Source: Alphaproteobacteria bacterium
Lineage (GTDB): Bacteria; Pseudomonadota; Alphaproteobacteria; UBA6615
Assembly (NCBI GenBank): GCA_039980135.1
Contig: JBDXCV010000011.1
Span: 176,902 to 240,901, forward strand
Direction of reading: 5' to 3'
Length of the DNA: 64,000 bases
Below are positions 1 through 9,214 of the stretch, one piece after another. The position numbers and the translations under genes were made by a program. The notes beneath the pieces are model-generated. The model was not told the origin of the DNA. It searched no databases and worked only from the letters and a program-made list of their open reading frames with translations. Each line of letters starts with the position of its first letter. Within the stretch, counting starts at the first letter, position 1.

Positions 1-2
1 TC

Positions 3-1619
3 GGAAAACTGAAGGACGCCGACGTCGAGGCTGTCGCCGTCTGTTTTCTCTGGTCGATCTCCAACCCGGCGCATGAACTGCGCGTGGGCGAATTGTTGGA
101 AAAGCATCTGCCAGGCGTGCCGTACACGCTTTCGCACCAGATCAATCCGGCCTTGCGTGAGTATCGCCGCGCGTCGGCAACGGCGATCGATGCGTCCCTG
201 AAACCGCTGATGGGCAAATATCTTGGCGGGCTGACCGAACGCCTTGCGGCCGCCGGCTTCAAGGGGCGTACTCTCGTCCTGACGTCCCAGGGTGGGATGC
301 TCGATGCCAGCGATCTGGCGCAAAAGCCGATCCATGCGATCAACTCCGGGCCGTCGATGGCGCCGATCGCCGGCCGTAATTATGCGGATATCGATTCGGC
401 CTCATCGAACGTCATCATCGCGGATACGGGCGGGACGACCTATGACGTCAGCCTCGTGCGCGACGGGCGTATCCCCCTGACCAAGGAAACCTGGATCGGG
501 CAGCCCTATCGGGGCCACATGACCGGGTTTCCCTCGATCGACATCAAGAGCGTCGGTGCCGGGGGCGGCTCCATCGCCTGGGTCGATGCGGGCGGCTTGC
601 TGCATGTCGGCCCGCAAAGCGCCGGTGCCGTGCCGGGACCGGTCTGCTACGGCGCAGGCGGAAGCGAACCCACGGTGACGGATGCCTGCGTAACGCTTGG
701 CTACCTCGATCCGGGCTATTTTCTGGGCGGAACCATGGACCTAGATGCGGCGGGCGCGCGCACGGCGATTGAGGATCATGTGGCAACGCCGCTCGGCCTT
801 TCGGTCGAGGTGGCGGCGGCCTCAATCCTCAGTGTCGCAACCGAGAATATGGTTCAGGCAATTTCGGATATCACCGTCGATCAGGGCATCGACCCGGCGG
901 ATGCAGTCCTCATCGGTGGCGGCGGCGCTGCCGGCCTGAACTCCATCTACATCGCACGGCGGCTGGGATGCCCCACGTTGCTGATCCCGGAAACCGGTGC
1001 GGGCCTGAGCGCCGCGGGCGCATTGATGACCGATCTGACGAACGAGTATCGCGCGACCTTCTTCACCACGTCTGACGCGTTCGACCGGGATGGGGTCAAC
1101 CGGACCCTCGATGGGTTGCGCGCCGAAGCCCGAGCCTTCATCGATGGCCCGGGTGCGAACGCGGTGTCGTCGCAAGTCGAGTTCGCCGTCGAGGCGCGCT
1201 ACGCCTCCCAGGTGTGGGAGATCGAAGTACCGCTTTCGACTGACCGGTTCAGCGACGACCAACAGCTCGACGCGTTGAACGAGGCATTTCATGCAATGCA
1301 TGAACGGATCTTCGCAATCCGGGATCCAGGCTCGGTTGTCGAGTATGTCGGCTGGACCGTCACCGCGCGGTGCGGATTGCGGGAAGGCGGCCCCGGCCGC
1401 CTCGGCGTCGGCAAGGGGCATGATGTCTCCGGCACACGGCGGGTCTATTTCGCCGGTGACGGCGCGGTCGATGCGGTGGTGCATGATTTCGAGACGATGG
1501 CGGCAGGCCGGCAGTTTCAGGGGCCGGCCATCGTCGAATCCCCTTTCACGACCGTCATCGCAGACGGCGAGACAATGTTCGAGCGGACGGCATCCGGCAG
1601 CCTTCTGATGCGGCCATAG
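3..1619 (+). CDS. hyuA: Hydantoinase/oxoprolinase subunit A (5' truncated)
   Basis: ATP-dependent hydantoinase/5-oxoprolinase A-type subunit, which with HyuB opens cyclic amide rings such as N-methylhydantoin or 5-oxoproline. The frame is open from base 3 and already inside the family fold (VEAVAVCFLWSISNPAHE), so the start lies outside the window; 538 residues are visible. The actin-like phosphate loop DTGGTTYDVSLVRDG, the glycine-rich SVGAGGGSI followed by GAVPGPVCYG, and GGGGAAGLNS all match hydantoinase_A. A GTG at 84 is internal, not a start. hyuB follows 16 bases downstream, so the two are almost certainly cotranscribed. The substrate cannot be told from sequence. Confidence 0.92.
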   Translation, partial: GKLKDADVEAVAVCFLWSISNPAHELRVGELLEKHLPGVPYTLSHQINPALREYRRASATAIDASLKPLMGKYLGGLTERLAAAGFKGRTLVLTSQGGMLDASDLAQKPIHAINSGPSMAPIAGRNYADIDSASSNVIIADTGGTTYDVSLVRDGRIPLTKETWIGQPYRGHMTGFPSIDIKSVGAGGGSIAWVDAGGLLHVGPQSAGAVPGPVCYGAGGSEPTVTDACVTLGYLDPGYFLGGTMDLDAAGARTAIEDHVATPLGLSVEVAAASILSVATENMVQAISDITVDQGIDPADAVLIGGGGAAGLNSIYIARRLGCPTLLIPETGAGLSAAGALMTDLTNEYRATFFTTSDAFDRDGVNRTLDGLRAEARAFIDGPGANAVSSQVEFAVEARYASQVWEIEVPLSTDRFSDDQQLDALNEAFHAMHERIFAIRDPGSVVEYVGWTVTARCGLREGGPGRLGVGKGHDVSGTRRVYFAGDGAVDAVVHDFETMAAGRQFQGPAIVESPFTTVIADGETMFERTASGSLLMRP

Positions 1620-1635
1620 GAAAGAGGTTGAGGCC

Positions 1636-3393
1636 ATGACAGACAAGCAACTCGACGGCGCGCAACTCGCCATCATGGCCAACCGGTTCGAGGGCATCTC
1701 CTCGAAGATGGGCAACACCCTGCTTCGGACAGGACGATCCGGCGTGCTCAACCGGGCGAAGGATTTTTCCTGCTGCATACTGACGGCGGATTGCGACCTG
1801 CTGGCCGTGGCCGAGAGCCTGCCAATCCACGTGCTGTCCGGTCCGGACATCATGGCGCGCTCCATGAAGGAATTTCATCCGGAGCTGAAGAAGGGCGATG
1901 CGTTCTTGCACAACTCGCCCTACCACGGCTGTTCCCATCCGGCCGACCACACGATCATCATGCCGGTGATCGACGATGTCGGGGTCCACCACTTCACGGT
2001 CCTGGCCAAGGCCCATCAGGCCGATATCGGCAACTCGATCCCGACGACCTATCACGGCACGGCACGCGATGTTTACGAGGAAGGCGCGCTGATTTTTCCG
2101 GCGGTCCAGGTGCTCAAGGACTACGAAACCGTCGAGGACATCGTGCGGATGTGCCAGCTGCGAATCCGGGTGCCGGAACAATGGCATGGCGATTTTCTGG
2201 CGATGCTGGGCTCGGCCTTGATCGGAGAACGCGAGCTTCTGGCGCTGGGCCAGGAGATGGGTTGGGACACGCTGCATGCCTTCACCGGACAGTGGTTCGA
2301 ATATTCGGAAAAACGCATGGCCGACGCCATCGGCGTCGTGCCGAAAGGGAAGGCATCGGCCCAATCCACCCATGACGCGATACCGGGCACACCGGACGAG
2401 GGGATCACCGTCACGTCCGAAGTTACCGTCGATCCCGATGCCGGGCGGATCACGGTCGATCTGCGCGACAATGCGGATCAGATGAACTGTGGCCTCAATG
2501 TCTCGGAATCCTGTACGCGCACGGCGGCATATATAGGCATTTTCAACTCGATCGATCACACGGTGCCGAAGAATGCAGGATCCCTGCGTCGCATCGAACT
2601 GCATCTGAAAGATGCGGGTGTGGTCGGCATTCCGCGTCACCCCATCAGCTGTTCGGCGTCGACCACAAACCTGGCCGACCGCATTGTCTCCGCGACGCAG
2701 CGTGCGATGGCGGAAATGGGCGACGGGTTCGGCATGGGCGAGGTGGGTTGCTTTTGCCCGCCCTCGACGGCGGTGGTCTCGGGCACCGATCCGCGCAACG
2801 GCAAACCTTATGTGAACCAGCTGTTTCTCGGGCATACCGCCGGTGCGGGCGCCCCCCATCAGGATGCCTGGCTGACCATGCTCCATGTCGGGAACGGCGG
2901 CATGTGCTTCATCGATTCCGTCGAGCTGGACGAGGTCTACACGCCGATCCATGTCCACACCCGCCGCCTGATCCCCGACAGCGAGGGGGCGGGTCGTCAT
3001 CGCGGGGCCCCGGGCATCGAAGTGGAGTATGGGCCGATCGACTGCCGCATGGAGGCGGGTTTCGTGCATGATGGGAACATCCACGTGCCCCAGGGTGCTC
3101 GCGCCGGAATGCCGGCGGCACGGTCGAACCAGTTCAAGGCGACACGCAACAAGGATCTCGAGGTGCTCGAGCAATGTTCGATCGTCTGGATCGAGGACGG
3201 TGAGACCCTGGTCTCGATCGCACAGGGGGGCGGGGGGTATGGTGACCCCCGGTCTCGCGATCCCGACCGGGTGCTGCATGATGTGCGCGAGGGCATCGTC
3301 AGCCCAGCGCGGGCGGAAGAGGTTTATGGCGTGGCCATCGCGGACGGCATGTCCGTCGATGTCGCGCGGACAACGGAACTGCGATCGGCTTGA
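1636..3393 (+). CDS. hyuB: Hydantoinase/oxoprolinase subunit B
   Basis: Hydantoinase_B family subunit (585 aa), partner of the upstream A subunit in ATP-driven cyclic amide hydrolysis. The N-terminus with MANRFEGISSKMGNTLLRTG, NRAKDFSCCILTADCDLLA, then HNSPYHGCSHPADHT is the family hallmark, and the C-terminus carries the usual glycine run QGGGGYGDP. Length is normal for the family. A GAGG purine stretch lies eight bases before the ATG. An SDR and an MFS transporter follow on the same strand, consistent with a small uptake and catabolism operon. The true substrate (hydantoin, oxoproline, caprolactam or other amide) is not determined. Confidence 0.93.
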   Translation: MTDKQLDGAQLAIMANRFEGISSKMGNTLLRTGRSGVLNRAKDFSCCILTADCDLLAVAESLPIHVLSGPDIMARSMKEFHPELKKGDAFLHNSPYHGCSHPADHTIIMPVIDDVGVHHFTVLAKAHQADIGNSIPTTYHGTARDVYEEGALIFPAVQVLKDYETVEDIVRMCQLRIRVPEQWHGDFLAMLGSALIGERELLALGQEMGWDTLHAFTGQWFEYSEKRMADAIGVVPKGKASAQSTHDAIPGTPDEGITVTSEVTVDPDAGRITVDLRDNADQMNCGLNVSESCTRTAAYIGIFNSIDHTVPKNAGSLRRIELHLKDAGVVGIPRHPISCSASTTNLADRIVSATQRAMAEMGDGFGMGEVGCFCPPSTAVVSGTDPRNGKPYVNQLFLGHTAGAGAPHQDAWLTMLHVGNGGMCFIDSVELDEVYTPIHVHTRRLIPDSEGAGRHRGAPGIEVEYGPIDCRMEAGFVHDGNIHVPQGARAGMPAARSNQFKATRNKDLEVLEQCSIVWIEDGETLVSIAQGGGGYGDPRSRDPDRVLHDVREGIVSPARAEEVYGVAIADGMSVDVARTTELRSA

Positions 3394-3431
3394 GGGCCGG
3401 TCCGAAAATTCAGGAAAGAGGGAGAATTCAG

Positions 3432-4193
3432 ATGCGTTTGAAAGACAAGGTGGCCATCGTCACGGGTGGTTCGGTCGGTATCGGCGCGGCAATCGCCAAA
3501 CGCTATGCGGCAGAGGGTGCGACCGTCGCCACGGTCTACAAGAGTAACGATGCGGGCGCGGCCGGGATCATCAAGGAGATCACGGATGCCGGCGGCAAGG
3601 GCAAGGCGTTCAAGTCCGACGTGTCCAAGGTTAAGAACATCGAGAAATTGGTGGCGGACGTTATCGCGGAGTTCGGCCGGGTTGATATTCTGGTGAATAA
3701 TGCGGGTGTGTTCCGCACCGTTCCCGTGATGGAAACGACCGAAGAAATCTGGGATGAGCAGCTCGATCTCAACCTCAAGGGCTATTTCTTCATGGTGAAG
3801 AGCCTCGTACCGCATTTCCGCGAGAATGACGGCGGCAAGGTGGTCAATATCTCATCAATCGCCGGTACCGGCGCGTTTCCGAACTGCCCGGGATATTGCG
3901 CGTCCAAGGGTGGGGTCGTGAACATGACCCGCGCGCTTGCCGCCGAACTCGGCAAGGAAAAGATCAACGTCAATTCCATCGCACCGGGTAACGTTGCGAC
4001 GCCGCTCAACGCGCATCTGCGCGGTCCCGGCAACGAGGAGTATATGGAGCTGATGAAGACCTTCACGCCGACGGGAATAGATTTCATCGACCCCGAGGAC
4101 ATGACCGGCACGGCCGTGTTTCTGGCGACGGAGGATTCACGCATGATCCACGGCGAGACGGTGATCGTCGATGCCGGCTGGTCCGTCTGGTAG
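3432..4193 (+). CDS. SDR family NAD(P)-dependent oxidoreductase
   Basis: Classical short-chain dehydrogenase/reductase, 253 aa. Cofactor loop TGGSVGIG lies near residue 14, NNAG follows after beta-4, and the catalytic Ser (NISSIAG) and Tyr-Lys pair (GYCASKGG) are present. The C-terminal VIVDAGWSVW is a typical SDR end. The ATG at 3432 is chosen over an upstream in-frame start at 3390 because GGAGA sits six bases before it and the residue run RLKDKVAIVTGG is the usual family start. It follows hyuB by 38 bases and probably belongs to the same operon. Resembles 3-oxoacyl-ACP reductase/glucose dehydrogenase-like SDRs; substrate unknown. Confidence 0.93.
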   Translation: MRLKDKVAIVTGGSVGIGAAIAKRYAAEGATVATVYKSNDAGAAGIIKEITDAGGKGKAFKSDVSKVKNIEKLVADVIAEFGRVDILVNNAGVFRTVPVMETTEEIWDEQLDLNLKGYFFMVKSLVPHFRENDGGKVVNISSIAGTGAFPNCPGYCASKGGVVNMTRALAAELGKEKINVNSIAPGNVATPLNAHLRGPGNEEYMELMKTFTPTGIDFIDPEDMTGTAVFLATEDSRMIHGETVIVDAGWSVW

Positions 4194-4202
4194 GAGCCGG
4201 TC

Positions 4203-5405
4203 TTGCTCAATCGCGAAGGTGCGCATTTCCTGCTGCTGAACGTCGGTCACTTCTTCGACCATCTGTTCATGCTCATCTTCGCGACCGCGGCGGCGCTGGC
4301 ACTCTCGCGCGATTGGGGAATGAGCTACGGACAGCTGATAACCTATGCGACGCCGGGATTCATCGCGTTTGCGGTCTTCACTATCCCCGCCGGCTGGCTC
4401 GCCGACCGATGGAGCCGCGAAGGAATGATGGCGGTTTTCTTCATCGGTATCGGCGCATCCTCTGCCTTGACTGCACTCGCCGATACGCCCCTGCAGATGG
4501 CGTTCGGCCTCTTCGCCATCGGCATGTTCGCGGCGATCTATCACCCGGTCGGTATTGCGCTGGTCGTACACGGACGTACGCGAACCGGGGTGCCGATCGC
4601 GGTGAACGGTGTTTTCGGCAATCTCGGAGTCGCGTCGGCGGCTTTGATCACGGCGTTGCTGATCGACAATATCGGCTGGCGGTCCGCATTCGTCTGGCCG
4701 GGCCTCGTCTCCATGGCCCTGGGCCTTGTCTACATCGCCGTGGTGCGCGGGCGCAGCCATGAGGCACAGGCGCGTGCACGGCCGGATGCCGTCGGTGGCG
4801 CCGCATCTCTGACGCTTGATCGGGGAACCATGATCCGGGTGCTTGTCATCGTCCTCGTCACATCGTCGCTGGGTGGGCTGATTTTTCAGAGCACCACATT
4901 CAGTCTGCCGAAGGTGTTCGATGAGCAGCTCGGCGATCTGGCCGTGTCCGCAACCGCGGTCGGGTCCTATGCGTTCCTGGCCTTCGCGATTGCTTCGGTT
5001 GGCCAGCTCGTCGTGGGATACCTTGTGGACCGTATGCCCGTGCGTCGCGTGTTCATGGTCGTGGCGGCCCTGCAGGCCGCTCTGTTCTCGCTGATGCCGG
5101 GTCTGTCGGGTTGGAGCGCCTTGCTGGTCGCCGTGGCGTTCATGTTCGCCGTCTTCAGTCAGATCCCGATCAACGATGTACTGATTGGTCGTGTCGCGCG
5201 CAGCGACTGGCGGGCGCGGGTTTACGCCCTGCGCTACACGATCAACTTCTCGATCATCGCCTCTTCGGTGCCGCTCATCGGCTGGATACACGGGCGCTGG
5301 GGATTCGATACCCTGTTCGTGCTGCTGGCAATCACGGCTGTCGGGATTCTGACCGCCGCGTCGCTGCTGCCCGCGTTGCGGTTCGCCACGGCGCCGGCCG
5401 AGTAG
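4203..5405 (+). CDS. MFS transporter
   Basis: Major facilitator superfamily permease, 400 aa with about twelve hydrophobic segments in the inner membrane. The loop GWLADRWSRE after the second helix is the MFS loop 2-3 signature. The stretch GMFAAIYHPVGIALV resembles the Fsr (fosmidomycin resistance) branch. The TTG at 4203 follows TAGGAG with suitable spacing and gives the natural N-terminus, only nine bases after the SDR stop. In this context it may import the cyclic amide substrate or export a product; this is inference from position. It ends five bases from the convergent nitroreductase gene. Confidence 0.88.
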   Translation: MLNREGAHFLLLNVGHFFDHLFMLIFATAAALALSRDWGMSYGQLITYATPGFIAFAVFTIPAGWLADRWSREGMMAVFFIGIGASSALTALADTPLQMAFGLFAIGMFAAIYHPVGIALVVHGRTRTGVPIAVNGVFGNLGVASAALITALLIDNIGWRSAFVWPGLVSMALGLVYIAVVRGRSHEAQARARPDAVGGAASLTLDRGTMIRVLVIVLVTSSLGGLIFQSTTFSLPKVFDEQLGDLAVSATAVGSYAFLAFAIASVGQLVVGYLVDRMPVRRVFMVVAALQAALFSLMPGLSGWSALLVAVAFMFAVFSQIPINDVLIGRVARSDWRARVYALRYTINFSIIASSVPLIGWIHGRWGFDTLFVLLAITAVGILTAASLLPALRFATAPAE

Positions 5406-5410
5406 GAAGC

Positions 5411-6247
5411 CTAGTTCAGCTTGAAACCTTTTTTGCGAATATAGGCGCCGAAATCGGTGCGCTGGGGCTCGTTGTATTGGCGCGCCTTGTCTTCGGACCA
5501 TGTGTAGGGGTCGCGGGTGCCGAAACGGTCGGGTTCTCGCTGTGACCCATAGGGGCGGAGATTCGCGCGCCGCGCGTCATAGGCCTCGATCGCATCCCAC
5601 TGGACGTCGTCGTCGTAGGTATCTGTGTGGACGGTGGCGGCAAGCGGCAGGCGCAAGTTGATCCTCGGTGTGCGGGCCGGCCAGCCCAGGGTCATGCCGG
5701 CCACGGGGAATACCCAGTCGGGCAGGCCGAGCAACGCGTTGACCGTCTCGAGATGGTCGCGAATGGTGCTGATCGGACAGGTGCCGAGCCCCGCGGCATC
5801 GGCGGCCAGCACGAATGCGGACAGCGCGATCCCGGCGTCCACGCCGGCGTTGAAAAACGCGTCGAGATGATCATTTTCGAACGGGTGGCCGTGGCGCTCG
5901 TGGATCTGGCGCAGGCGACGGTTGTTGCCACAGAAGACGAGAAACACCGGCGCGTCGGCGATCCAGGGGCTGCCCGGGAACAGCGCATTGATCGCGGCGC
6001 GCTTGTCCGGATCCTCCACGATAATGATATCGCGCTGCTGGAGATCGCTCTTGGTCGGGGACGCGAGCGCGAGCGCACATAGCTGGCGAACCAGATCGGG
6101 ACTCAAGGGCGTGTCCGTGTAACTGCGGCAGGATTGGTGGTTGGCGATGGAATGCCAGAGCGCGGCATCCGGTGCGTCTGGGATATCCTGTGGCGCGTCG
6201 TCAAAGCGAAGTTGCAGCAGCTCGTCGATGTCTGGGGCGTCGGCCAT
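5411..6247 (-). CDS. Nitroreductase family FMN oxidoreductase
   Basis: Nitroreductase-fold flavoprotein, 278 aa, expected to use FMN and NAD(P)H on nitroaromatics, quinones or similar acceptors. The N-terminal NHQSCRSYTDTPLS is the canonical RRSxRxF-type FMN-binding start, and GLGTCPISTIRDH with LPDWVFPVAGMTLGWP matches the second half of the fold (NfsA/FRP type). The C-terminal extension of about 60 residues rich in Arg, Asp and Tyr is typical of the longer subgroup. GGAAAGA precedes the ATG. It lies 51 bases downstream of the acyl-CoA ligase and may be cotranscribed with it. Confidence 0.9.
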   Translation of the reverse strand: MADAPDIDELLQLRFDDAPQDIPDAPDAALWHSIANHQSCRSYTDTPLSPDLVRQLCALALASPTKSDLQQRDIIIVEDPDKRAAINALFPGSPWIADAPVFLVFCGNNRRLRQIHERHGHPFENDHLDAFFNAGVDAGIALSAFVLAADAAGLGTCPISTIRDHLETVNALLGLPDWVFPVAGMTLGWPARTPRINLRLPLAATVHTDTYDDDVQWDAIEAYDARRANLRPYGSQREPDRFGTRDPYTWSEDKARQYNEPQRTDFGAYIRKKGFKLN

Positions 6248-6298
6248 GATATGTCGTCTTTCCGTGATGTCCTGGCATGTCTGCCCGACCGTGCGGGG

Positions 6299-7921
6299 CT
6301 AAGCGTCCGGCAGTTGATGGTCGCCAAACTGCTCGCGTAGCCTGGTCTTGAGAACCTTGCCCGTCGCGCCCAGCGGCAGCTCGTCGATGTAGACCGTGTC
6401 ATCCGGCAAACACCATTTGGCCAGCTTGTCGCGCATGAACGCCGTCAATTCCGCATGGCTCGGCTGTTCTTCGGCGGCGGGCACGACGATCAGAAGGGGG
6501 CGCTCGTCCCATTTCGGGTGGGGAACGCCGATGACGGCCGCCTGGGCGACATCCGGATGGCTCATGGCGAGGTTCTCGATCTCGATCGAGCTGATCCATT
6601 CTCCTCCTGATTTGATGACGTCCTTGGACCGGTCCGTGATCTCCATATAGCCGTCGGGATCGATGGTGGCGACGTCGCCCGTGGCGAACCAGCCTTCGGT
6701 GTTGCGTACTTCGGAATTTTCCAGCTTGAAGTAATTGTCGATAATCCAGGGGCCGCGAACCTGCAGGTCTCCGAAGGCCTTTCCGTCATGGGGCAGTGCC
6801 TTGCCGGCATCGTCTGTGATCCGCATCTCGACTCCGAACACCGGACGTCCCTGCTTGGTCTGCTGTCGCAGCCGTGTCGTCTTGTCGGTCATCGATGGTT
6901 TGGGAATGGAGACGGTGCCGAGGGGGCTCATCTCGGTCATGCCCCAGGCGTGCCGGACCTCGACGCCATAGTCGTCCTGGAACTCGCGGATCATCGATTC
7001 CGGGCAGGCGGAGCCGCCGATCACGGTGCGTTTGAGTGCGGGCGCGTGCGTCGATGCCTCACGCCAGTGCGCCAACAGCATGAGCCAGATCGTCGGGACA
7101 CCTGCGGCGAATGTGACGTCTTCCTCGATCAGCAGTTCGTGAATGCTGGCGCCGTCGAGTTTCGGTCCGGGAAACACGAGCTTTGCCCCCACCATCGTCG
7201 CACCATAGGGGATGCCCCAGGCGTTGACGTGGAACATGGGGACCACCGGCAGGATGACCTCGCTTTCACCCATATTCAGCACATCGGGCAGCGCGGAGGC
7301 GTAGGCGTGGATCATGGTCGATCGGTGGCTGAACAGCGCGCCTTTGGGGTTGCCGGTCGTGCCCGACGTGTAACAGAGCGACGAGGCGGTGTTCTCGTCG
7401 AACTCCGGCCAGGTCAGGTCGTCTGAGTGGCCGTCGATCAGTTCTTCGTAGCAATGGACGTTCGGCAGCCCGGTCTCGGGCATGTGCGCGCGATCTGTCA
7501 TGACGATCAAGCCTTTCAGCCCGCGCAGTTCGTCGGCCACATTCTCGATCAGGGAAATGAGGTTTGCATCGACGAAGACGAAGGCGTCTTCGGCATGATT
7601 CATGATGTAGGTGAGCTGGCTCGAATGCAGGCGGGGGTTCAGCGTGTGGGTGACGGCGCCGATCCCCGACACGGCATAGTAGATTTCGAAATGGCGGTGG
7701 GTATTCCAGGCCATGGTGGCGATCCGATCACCCAGTTTCACGTCGAGCGCCCGCAGGGCGTTGGCGAGCTGGCGCGCGCGCTTGTGGGCGTCACGGTAGG
7801 TGTAGCGGTGGATCGGGCCCTCGACCGTACGGGTCACGATTTCGCGGTCACCCGATGTGAAATCGGCGTGCTCGAGCAGGCTGGAAATCAGCAACGGTTT
7901 GTCCATGATGCATCCAAGCAT
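6299..7921 (-). CDS. AMP-dependent acyl-CoA ligase (DmdB-like)
   Basis: ANL-superfamily acyl-CoA synthetase, 540 aa, activating a carboxylic acid through an acyl-adenylate. The P-loop YTSGTTGNPKGALFSHRS, the A5 motif HAWGMTEMSP, hinge motif EGWFATGDVATIDPDGYMEI and the A10 lysine in PLGATGKVLKTRLRE are all present. The N-terminus LISSLLEHA with HRYTYRDAHKRAR and HFEIYYAVSG closely resembles 3-(methylthio)propionyl-CoA ligases (DmdB), but this clade also contains medium-chain and other fatty acid ligases. GGGAGGA lies six bases before the ATG at 7921. No other dmd gene is present nearby, so DMSP catabolism is not asserted. Confidence 0.92.
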   Translation of the reverse strand: MLGCIMDKPLLISSLLEHADFTSGDREIVTRTVEGPIHRYTYRDAHKRARQLANALRALDVKLGDRIATMAWNTHRHFEIYYAVSGIGAVTHTLNPRLHSSQLTYIMNHAEDAFVFVDANLISLIENVADELRGLKGLIVMTDRAHMPETGLPNVHCYEELIDGHSDDLTWPEFDENTASSLCYTSGTTGNPKGALFSHRSTMIHAYASALPDVLNMGESEVILPVVPMFHVNAWGIPYGATMVGAKLVFPGPKLDGASIHELLIEEDVTFAAGVPTIWLMLLAHWREASTHAPALKRTVIGGSACPESMIREFQDDYGVEVRHAWGMTEMSPLGTVSIPKPSMTDKTTRLRQQTKQGRPVFGVEMRITDDAGKALPHDGKAFGDLQVRGPWIIDNYFKLENSEVRNTEGWFATGDVATIDPDGYMEITDRSKDVIKSGGEWISSIEIENLAMSHPDVAQAAVIGVPHPKWDERPLLIVVPAAEEQPSHAELTAFMRDKLAKWCLPDDTVYIDELPLGATGKVLKTRLREQFGDHQLPDA

Positions 7922-8010
7922 GGACGGTCCTCCCTATGAGTCCGGTGTTGGCCACCGGTTTGTAGGCGAAGTATCAACCGGTCCCGGCCCCGGCTCAAGG
8001 GGGCTGCAGG

Positions 8011-8811
8011 CTAGCCTGCCACCCGCCGCAGGAACTCGAGACAGATAGCCGCGAACCCGTCAGGGTCTTCCATCAGCGCCACGTGCCCGGTCCCTTCGAG
8101 TATCTTGAGCTCGGACCCCGGGATCTGCGCATGTATTTCGGCCGACAGATGAGGCGAGGCGATCAGATCGAGATTGGAACATGTCACGAGTGTCGGGACG
8201 GTAATGGATGGCAGGCGGTCATAGGTATCGCCCCGGATGCAGGCCTCGAGCTGGCCGATCCAGCCCGCGTTGACGGGTGATTTTTCCAGCAGGAACTGGC
8301 GGTGGGTGTCCATCTCATCGACATGGGCGTCGTAATAGGCGCTGGCGTGCAGCGCCAGCATGCTGATTTCGGCCAAGGCCACGCGTTGGTCATGCTGGGC
8401 CAGATAGAGCCGGGTTTCCTGGAATTTCTTGAGCCGCGGGCCGTTCCGGGTCCAGCTGTGGTGGATTCCGAGACTAAGGACGCGGTCGGGGTGATTGAGG
8501 GCGAGTTCCTGAGAGATATGCCCCCCCATCGAGAATCCCATCACATGGGCCTGGTCTATGCCCGCGCTGTCGAGGACATGCGCGGCGTCGTCGGCCATGT
8601 CGGCCAGACTGTAGCCGCGCTCGGGAACACTGGACGCGCCGACACCGCGATTGTCGAACACGATCGTGCGATAATTCGGCGCGAAGTGCGGAATCTGTCC
8701 CGCCCAGAAGCCGAGATCATGCCCCGTACCGCTCACCAGGATCAGGGGCGGCCCGTCCCCGTGTATCTCGAAGTTGATTTCGACGCCATCACGCGGCGGG
8801 GTCATGGGCAT
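8011..8811 (-). CDS. Alpha/beta hydrolase
   Basis: Alpha/beta-hydrolase fold enzyme of 266 aa, cytoplasmic. The nucleophile elbow GFSMGG (Ser near residue 94), an oxyanion region after LILVSGTGHD, the acid in CSNLDLIASP and the catalytic His in EGTGHVALMEDP form a complete triad. DNRGVGAS is the conserved turn of the esterase/lactonase group (3-oxoadipate enol-lactonase, chloroperoxidase-like). It lies 89 bases upstream of the acyl-CoA ligase stop-to-start gap on the same strand. The specific ester or lactone substrate cannot be assigned. Confidence 0.9.
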   Translation of the reverse strand: MPMTPPRDGVEINFEIHGDGPPLILVSGTGHDLGFWAGQIPHFAPNYRTIVFDNRGVGASSVPERGYSLADMADDAAHVLDSAGIDQAHVMGFSMGGHISQELALNHPDRVLSLGIHHSWTRNGPRLKKFQETRLYLAQHDQRVALAEISMLALHASAYYDAHVDEMDTHRQFLLEKSPVNAGWIGQLEACIRGDTYDRLPSITVPTLVTCSNLDLIASPHLSAEIHAQIPGSELKILEGTGHVALMEDPDGFAAICLEFLRRVAG

Positions 8812-8974
8812 GGAAGAACTCCGGCTGGACTGACCCGCGCAGCATGCCCAAGCCCTGATGCGGATTCAAGGTTGTGGAACGGAAAACCGCCCCAGGCGAC
8901 TGCCCGGAGCGGCTCCAAAATTTCATCCGTTACCTTCGGGTCCGCCCTGTGGCAGCCCCGGCGGCGTAAGCGCT

Positions 8975-9214
8975 CTAACTCGGATTTCTTTTGGCAAACA
9001 ACCAGAGAATGATCGCGACCGCGATCAGACCGACCACACCGTTGTCGCCGAGTGTCTGGATCAGGCTGATCAGCTCACTCACGACGCCTCCGAAGAACGG
9101 CAATTCTCCGGTGGTCAGGATATCAAGCACGATCGCGAGGGCGATGAGCAGGAGGCCAAGCTCGGTGAGCTGGCCGACCGCCTTCTTGAACTTGTCGATC
9201 ATATTTTCGGGCAT
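8975..9214 (-). CDS. Small two-helix membrane protein, unknown function
   Basis: A 79-residue protein with two hydrophobic stretches (about residues 18-34 and 58-73), an amphipathic charged N-terminus (MPENMIDKFKKAVGQL) and a short basic C-terminus (KRNPS), suggesting a small inner-membrane hairpin. GGGGGAAAAA immediately upstream of the ATG looks like a usable ribosome binding site. I do not recognise the family. It is transcribed away from an AT-rich gene-free region which probably contains its promoter. Small holin-like or stress-induced membrane proteins have this shape, but nothing specific supports either. Confidence 0.6.
   Translation of the reverse strand: MPENMIDKFKKAVGQLTELGLLLIALAIVLDILTTGELPFFGGVVSELISLIQTLGDNGVVGLIAVAIILWLFAKRNPS

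Noticed and set aside
1555..3279. A 574-codon minus-strand frame opposite hyuB
   Set aside because: Antisense shadow in GC-rich DNA; hyuB has full family signatures on the plus strand.
4137..5501. A long minus-strand frame opposite the MFS gene
   Set aside because: Low-complexity Arg/Gln/Asp translation typical of an antisense shadow of a hydrophobic gene; the plus strand has clear MFS helices and motifs.
6299..7921. Naming the acyl-CoA ligase dmdB and inferring DMSP use
   Set aside because: Similarity is clear, but the clade is broad and dmdA, dmdC and dmdD are missing from the window.
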